Below are positions 59,985 through 64,000 of a stretch of 64,000 nucleotides of DNA, in pieces. Positions within the stretch are counted from its first letter, which is position 1, and each line of letters starts with the position of its first letter. The notes beneath the pieces are model-generated. The model was not told the origin of the DNA. It saw nothing but the letters and a program-made list of their open reading frames with translations, and made no database searches. The translations under genes and the position numbers were made by a program. Source of the stretch: CAYVRJ01 sp964453645 (GTDB lineage Bacteria; Bacillota; Clostridia; Christensenellales; JAWKQI01); the NCBI GenBank assembly GCA_964453645.1, contig CAYVRJ010000010.1, positions 13,087-77,086 of the forward strand. Reading direction: 5' to 3'.

Positions 59985-62380
59985 GGCTTTTGCTTCTGCA
60001 CATCGTTTTGCATGAGAATATCCAGCAGGTGCTGCGCCCGATTGATGATTTTATCGGGCAGACCGGACAGCCGAGCCACCTCAATGCCAAAGCTGTCCAT
60101 AGCCCCTCCGGGTACGATTTTGTATAAAAACACAATCTCCCCCTCACTGCGGTTCACCGTCACCTGATAGTTTTTCACCCCACACAGGGTGTTTTCCAGT
60201 TCGGTGAGCTCGTGGTAGTGGGTGGAGAAGAGCGCCTTTGCCCCCAGAATGGATTTGTCGCTCAGGTGCTCCAGCACCGCCCAGGCGATGGACAAACCGT
60301 CGTAGGTGGACGTCCCCCTGCCGATCTCGTCTAAGATCAGGAGAGAGTCTTTGGTTGCGTTTTCGATGATGTCCGCAACCTCGTTCATCTCCACCATAAA
60401 GGTGCTCTGGCCGGTGGAGAGATCGTCGCTGGCCCCCACCCGGGTGAAGATGCGGTCGGTGAGGCAGATATCCGCACTTGCAACGGGAAGGGCACAGCCC
60501 ATGTGGGCCATGAGAACCAACAGAGCCACTTGGCGCATATAGGTGCTCTTACCCGCCATGTTAGGCCCGGTGATCACCATCACCGTGTCTTCCTGCATGT
60601 TCAGGTGGGTGTCGTTTTGCACGAAGTTGTCCTGTAGTTTATACAGCACCGGGTGTTTCCCCTCTTTAATGTTGATTTCCCCCTTAAGGTTCATCTTGGG
60701 TAAAACATAGTTGTTTTCCGATGCAACCTTTGCAAGGGAGTACAGCACGTCCACCGTTGCAACACACGTCGCGGTGTTTTGCAGGCGCACGACCGCCCCC
60801 TCGATTTGGTTCCGCACTTGAATAAAACACTCGTACTCTTCCTTTGCCAAACGCTCCTGTGCGTTTAAAATCTTGTCTGCCATAGCCGTCAACTCTTCGG
60901 TGACAAACCGTTCGCTGTTGGCTAAGGTTTGCTTGCGGATGTAGCGATAGGGCACTTTGTCCATATAGGACTTCGTCACCTCAATGTAATAACCAAACAC
61001 TCGGTTATAGGCGACTTTCAGCCCCTTGATGCCCGTCTCCTGCCGTTCCGTCTCCTCCAATTGGGTGAGCCACTGTTTACCCTTCTCGGCGATCTCCCGC
61101 AGTTCGTCCACCTTCTCGCTGTACCCGGCCTTGATGATGCCCCCGTCTTTGATGGAGTCGTTTGGCTCGTCTAAAATGGCAGACTCGATGGTTGCCGCAA
61201 TATCGGACAACACATCCATGGATGCCGCAAGTTCTCGCAGCAGCGGGCTGTCGCAGCAGGAGAGTATGTCCTTTAAGGGGGGCAGCTTGGACAGGGAATT
61301 TTTTAGGGATATACAATTTTTCGCATGAAAACTCAAGTACGACAACTTGGATGCCAAACGCTCCAAGTCCATGATCCCCGAGAGGGATTCCCCCACACTT
61401 TCCATTAAAGTCAGCCGAAACATCAGTTCAGCGATGGCCCCTTGGCGCTTTGTAATGCCGTCTATATCGTAGAGAGGATTTAAGATCCATTGTTTTAATG
61501 CCCTGCCCCCCATGGGGGTTTTGGTTTTGTTGAGCAGCCAGTAGAGGGAACCTTTCTTTTCGTTCTCCCGGTTGGATTGAATTAGCTCTAAGTTTCGCCT
61601 CGTGTTGCTGTCTAAAACCATGGTGTTTTTTTCAAACCGCTGGGTCAGCTTGTTTAAGTGGTGCAGGGCGTTTAGTTGGGTGGCGTGCAGATACTGGAGC
61701 AGTGCCCCCGAGGAGAGCACACACAGCTCTCCCTTGGGCACACAGCCAAACTGATCCATTAGGAGTTGTTCACAGGATTGTTTGTTTAAATCTTTTTCTT
61801 TTATGGTTTGAACTAAGATTTCTTGCCTGTTAAAGTTTTTTAATGTTTTTAAGGCTTTGAGTGCAGTTTCGTTTACCAAAACCTCTCTGGGTGTGATCCC
61901 GGCGATCAATCCTCCAATGGCAACAAACTCCCCGGTGACAAACTCTCCCGTGGAGACATCCGCATAAGCATACCCGCCCAGGGTATCGGACATCACGCAG
62001 CAGAGGATATAGTTGTTGTCGTCAGTTTTGAGCATATCGTCGTCGATGACCGTTCCGGGAGTGACTACCCGCACAACCCCTCGCTCCACAATCCCTTTAC
62101 CGGGTTCGGTGAGCTGTTCGCATATGGCCACTTTATAACCCTTTTCCACCAGCCGTGCGATGTATGTGTTTGCGCTGTGGAAGGGTACGCCGCACATGGG
62201 TGCACGCTTTTCCTGCCCGCAATCCCTGCCCGTTAAAAATAACGAAAGCTCTTTCGAAGCTGTGAGTGCATCTTCAAAGAACATTTCGTAAAAGTCCCCC
62301 AAGCGGTACATGAGTATGCAGTCGTCGTACTGCTGCTTGATCTGCATGTACTGCTTCATCATTGGCGTCAGTTCTGCCAT
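59981..62380 (-). CDS. mutS: DNA mismatch repair protein MutS
   Basis: 799 residues, a little short for MutS because the C-terminal tetramerisation tail is reduced. It has the mismatch-recognition Phe in GDFYEMFFEDA (about 27-37), Walker A TGPNMAGKSTYMRQ near 605, the ABC signature STFMVEMNE and Walker B LLILDEIGRGTSTYDG. It recognises mismatches and recruits MutL. It begins immediately after the miaB stop. Confidence 0.96.
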   Translation of the reverse strand: MAELTPMMKQYMQIKQQYDDCILMYRLGDFYEMFFEDALTASKELSLFLTGRDCGQEKRAPMCGVPFHSANTYIARLVEKGYKVAICEQLTEPGKGIVERGVVRVVTPGTVIDDDMLKTDDNNYILCCVMSDTLGGYAYADVSTGEFVTGEFVAIGGLIAGITPREVLVNETALKALKTLKNFNRQEILVQTIKEKDLNKQSCEQLLMDQFGCVPKGELCVLSSGALLQYLHATQLNALHHLNKLTQRFEKNTMVLDSNTRRNLELIQSNRENEKKGSLYWLLNKTKTPMGGRALKQWILNPLYDIDGITKRQGAIAELMFRLTLMESVGESLSGIMDLERLASKLSYLSFHAKNCISLKNSLSKLPPLKDILSCCDSPLLRELAASMDVLSDIAATIESAILDEPNDSIKDGGIIKAGYSEKVDELREIAEKGKQWLTQLEETERQETGIKGLKVAYNRVFGYYIEVTKSYMDKVPYRYIRKQTLANSERFVTEELTAMADKILNAQERLAKEEYECFIQVRNQIEGAVVRLQNTATCVATVDVLYSLAKVASENNYVLPKMNLKGEINIKEGKHPVLYKLQDNFVQNDTHLNMQEDTVMVITGPNMAGKSTYMRQVALLVLMAHMGCALPVASADICLTDRIFTRVGASDDLSTGQSTFMVEMNEVADIIENATKDSLLILDEIGRGTSTYDGLSIAWAVLEHLSDKSILGAKALFSTHYHELTELENTLCGVKNYQVTVNRSEGEIVFLYKIVPGGAMDSFGIEVARLSGLPDKIINRAQHLLDILMQNDVQKQKP

Positions 62381-63682
62381 TTAAACAATCCTCCCCGAAA
62401 GCGTGGTTTTGTTTGCACGCTCAATATGAATATCAAATATTTTGCCGATCAGGTGTTCGTCCCCCGCAAAGTTGACCATACGGTTGTCCTCGCACCGACC
62501 GCACATTTCCCCTTCATTTCGCCGGCTTTTACTTTCCACCAGCACCCGGCGGGTGCAACCCACCTGTGCTTTGTTTTTTTCATAGGTTATTTCGTTTTGC
62601 AGGGAGATCAGCCGCACAATCCGCTCTTTTTTTACTTCTTCATCGATCTGCCCCTCCATCTCAGCGGCCTTTGTTCCGCTGCGCTTGGAGTACACAAACG
62701 TATAGGCACTGTCAAACCCTACCTCTTTCACCAACCGAAGGGTGTCCTCAAAATCCTCTTCTGTCTCGCCGGGAAAACCAACGATGATGTCGGTGGAAAT
62801 GGTGATGTGGGGCACCGTCTCGCGCAGTTTCTGGGTGAGCCTTTTATAATGCTTTGTATCGTACTTGCGGTTCATGAGGTTTAAAATGCGATCGCTGCCC
62901 GACTGCACGGGCAAGTGAATGGACGGGCACAGGGTTTTAATCTCTCCAAATGCCGAAATAAGGCTGTCCGTCAAGTCCTTGGGGTGGGACGTCATAAAGC
63001 GTATGCGGGGGAAACCCGTCTTTGCCACTTCGTACAGCAGATGGGTGAAGGTGATTCCAAGCTCCCGGCCGTAGGAGTTGACGTTTTGCCCAAGCAGCAT
63101 CACTTCGCCGTATCCCTCGTCCTTTAGTTTTTTCACCTCGTCCACAATGGCAGACAGCTCCCGGCTCCGCTCCCTGCCCCGCACATAGGGTACGATGCAG
63201 TAGGAACAAAAGTTGTCGCACCCGTACATCACGTTTACAAAGGACAGTGGGTAGGTGTTGCGCTGCATGTCCTCGCTCTCGTGGGTGGCGGGGGTATAGG
63301 TGAACGTAAAGTTGTTTTTTCGCATATGGCTATTCAGCAATTGTTCCAGAGTGGACAAATCGTTGGTGGAAAACACACCGTCCACAAATAAAAAACTTTT
63401 TTGAAGCTTCGTGCGGATATATTCCTGCTCCACCATGCAGCCACAAATAAATATTTTTAAGTGTTTTTTTTCTTCTTTTAAAATTTTCAGCCAGCCGATG
63501 TTGCCAAGAATTTTGCGCTCCGCACTCTCCCGCACGCAGCAGGTGTTGACAATGATGAGATCGGCGCTCTCCTTGATTTGAGCCTGTTCATACCCACGGG
63601 TGTGGAGCAAACCGGCAATTCGCTCCGAGTCGTGCTCGTTCATCTGACAGCCGTACGTTATAATAAAATAGGTTTTTGCCAT
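62381..63682 (-). CDS. miaB: tRNA-2-methylthio-N6-dimethylallyladenosine synthase MiaB
   Basis: 433 residues. The N-terminal MTTase domain has three cysteines (GCQMNEHDSE, NTCCVRES, CGCM) for one Fe-S cluster. The radical SAM motif CDNFCSYCIVPYVRGRE (about 155-171) holds the second, and a TRAM domain closes the protein (about 370-432). It adds methylthio to i6A37, the product of MiaA encoded four genes downstream. It is the first gene of the operon, with a strong promoter 28 bases upstream. ATG 63682 has TGAGGT as SD. Confidence 0.96.
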   Translation of the reverse strand: MAKTYFIITYGCQMNEHDSERIAGLLHTRGYEQAQIKESADLIIVNTCCVRESAERKILGNIGWLKILKEEKKHLKIFICGCMVEQEYIRTKLQKSFLFVDGVFSTNDLSTLEQLLNSHMRKNNFTFTYTPATHESEDMQRNTYPLSFVNVMYGCDNFCSYCIVPYVRGRERSRELSAIVDEVKKLKDEGYGEVMLLGQNVNSYGRELGITFTHLLYEVAKTGFPRIRFMTSHPKDLTDSLISAFGEIKTLCPSIHLPVQSGSDRILNLMNRKYDTKHYKRLTQKLRETVPHITISTDIIVGFPGETEEDFEDTLRLVKEVGFDSAYTFVYSKRSGTKAAEMEGQIDEEVKKERIVRLISLQNEITYEKNKAQVGCTRRVLVESKSRRNEGEMCGRCEDNRMVNFAGDEHLIGKIFDIHIERANKTTLSGRIV

Positions 63683-63709
63683 GTAATTACCTCAATGTTT
63701 GATCAGTTT

Positions 63710-63738
63710 ATTATATACTGTCACACAAACATTTTCAA
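63710..63738 (-). promoter_or_regulatory. Promoter of the miaB-mutSL-miaA-hfq-ynbB operon
   Basis: On the minus strand TTGAAA (63738-63733), a 17-base spacer and TATAAT (63715-63710). Confidence 0.78.
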
Positions 63739-63765
63739 TAAAAGATTAAAAATGAAGGAAAGGTA

Positions 63766-63794
63766 TTGACAAAGGTTTGATTTTACTGTATATT
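63766..63794 (+). promoter_or_regulatory. Promoter of the tRNA-Pro/tRNA-Met array
   Basis: TTGACA (63766-63771), a 17-base spacer and TATATT (63789-63794), 26 bases before tRNA-Pro. It is divergent from the miaB promoter. Confidence 0.78.
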
Positions 63795-63820
63795 AAATTG
63801 CGTCGCAAAAATACAGCTCA

Positions 63821-63897
63821 CGGGGTGTAGCGCAGTCCGGTAGCGCACGTGCTTTGGGAGCATGGGGCCGGAGGTTCGAATCCTCTCACCCCGACCA
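63821..63897 (+). tRNA. tRNA-Pro (anticodon TGG)
   Basis: Acceptor CGGGGTG/CACCCCG, anticodon stem CGTGC/GCATG with one wobble pair and loop TTTGGGA, T arm GGAGG/CCTCT, encoded CCA. Together with tRNA-Pro(CGG) at 31.7 kb it covers the CCA and CCG codons. Confidence 0.95.
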
Positions 63898-63941
63898 GCG
63901 ATAAAGACCGCAACTTTTGAGCAAAGGGTAAGCGATCGTAC

Positions 63942-64000
63942 GGGGCCTTAGCTCAGTTGGTCAGAGCGGTCGGCTCATAACCGATTGGTCCGGGGTTCGA
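63942..64000 (+). tRNA. tRNA with CAT anticodon (Met or Ile2), cut by the window edge
   Basis: Starts GGGGCCT, D arm GCTC...GAGC, anticodon stem GTCGG/CCGAT with loop CTCATAA, and the beginning of the T arm CGGGGTTCGA at the edge. The CAT anticodon fits elongator Met, initiator Met or tRNA-Ile2 (the TilS substrate). The missing 3' part prevents a decision. Confidence 0.88.

Overview
The window looks like chromosomal DNA of an endospore-forming member of the Firmicutes, most likely class Clostridia. The evidence is spoIVB-spo0A-spoIIM, a single-chain glycyl-tRNA synthetase, the block miaB-mutS-mutL-miaA-hfq-ynbB, remB-gyrB-gyrA, a Firmicute-type 6S RNA, strong SD sequences and many TTG starts. 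Species cannot be assigned from the sequence alone. There is no phage, transposase, CRISPR array or rRNA in the window.

Layout. 0-4.2 kb (+): the 3' end of yqeK, rsfS, tRNA-Val directly abutting 6S RNA, then three sporulation genes. 4.4-6.9 kb (-): a wall-anchored surface protein and rfbF. 7-23.8 kb (-): a large signalling island made of a diguanylate cyclase, a chemoreceptor, an HD-GYP response regulator and three hybrid histidine kinases, each ending in HPt. 24-28.4 kb (+): an XRE-cupin regulator and potABCD. 28.4-31.6 kb (-): a PAS/HD-GYP phosphodiesterase and gdhA. 31.7-38 kb (+): tRNA-Pro, an XRE-cupin regulator with an acyl-CoA synthetase and an Smr protein, a P1 peptidase, and secDF. 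38-49.7 kb (-): a DnaA-box cluster, gyrA, gyrB, remB, four tRNAs, a 2-oxoacid dehydrogenase operon and a zinc-ribbon protein. 50-55.4 kb (+): tilS-hpt, ftsH, glyQS. 55.7-63.7 kb (-): the DNA mismatch-repair and tRNA-modification operon. The right edge holds two more tRNAs.

How the genes may work together. The signalling island combines c-di-GMP synthesis (GGDEF), c-di-GMP hydrolysis (HD-GYP, twice) and three kinases that carry complete His-Asp-His relays but no output domain. They could feed the adjacent HD-GYP regulator or Spo0A; that is inference. The pot operon imports polyamines under a probable autoregulator. secDF, ftsH, glyQS, gyrBA, the MutS/MutL operon and the tRNAs are housekeeping.

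The most unexpected signal is a short element present three times, each time immediately before a start codon: before rfbF, potA and lpdA. It can be read as a conserved micro-peptide of about 20 residues with the core ICA-x-S-x-x-x-EWSF. In two cases its stop overlaps the next start; in the third it is open in frame into rfbF. It also folds as a small hairpin and supplies the GGAG ribosome-binding site of the downstream gene. Other points are a cluster of DnaA boxes beside gyrA, duplicated tRNA 3' ends at tRNA-Pro and tRNA-Lys, and a nearly leaderless tilS transcript.
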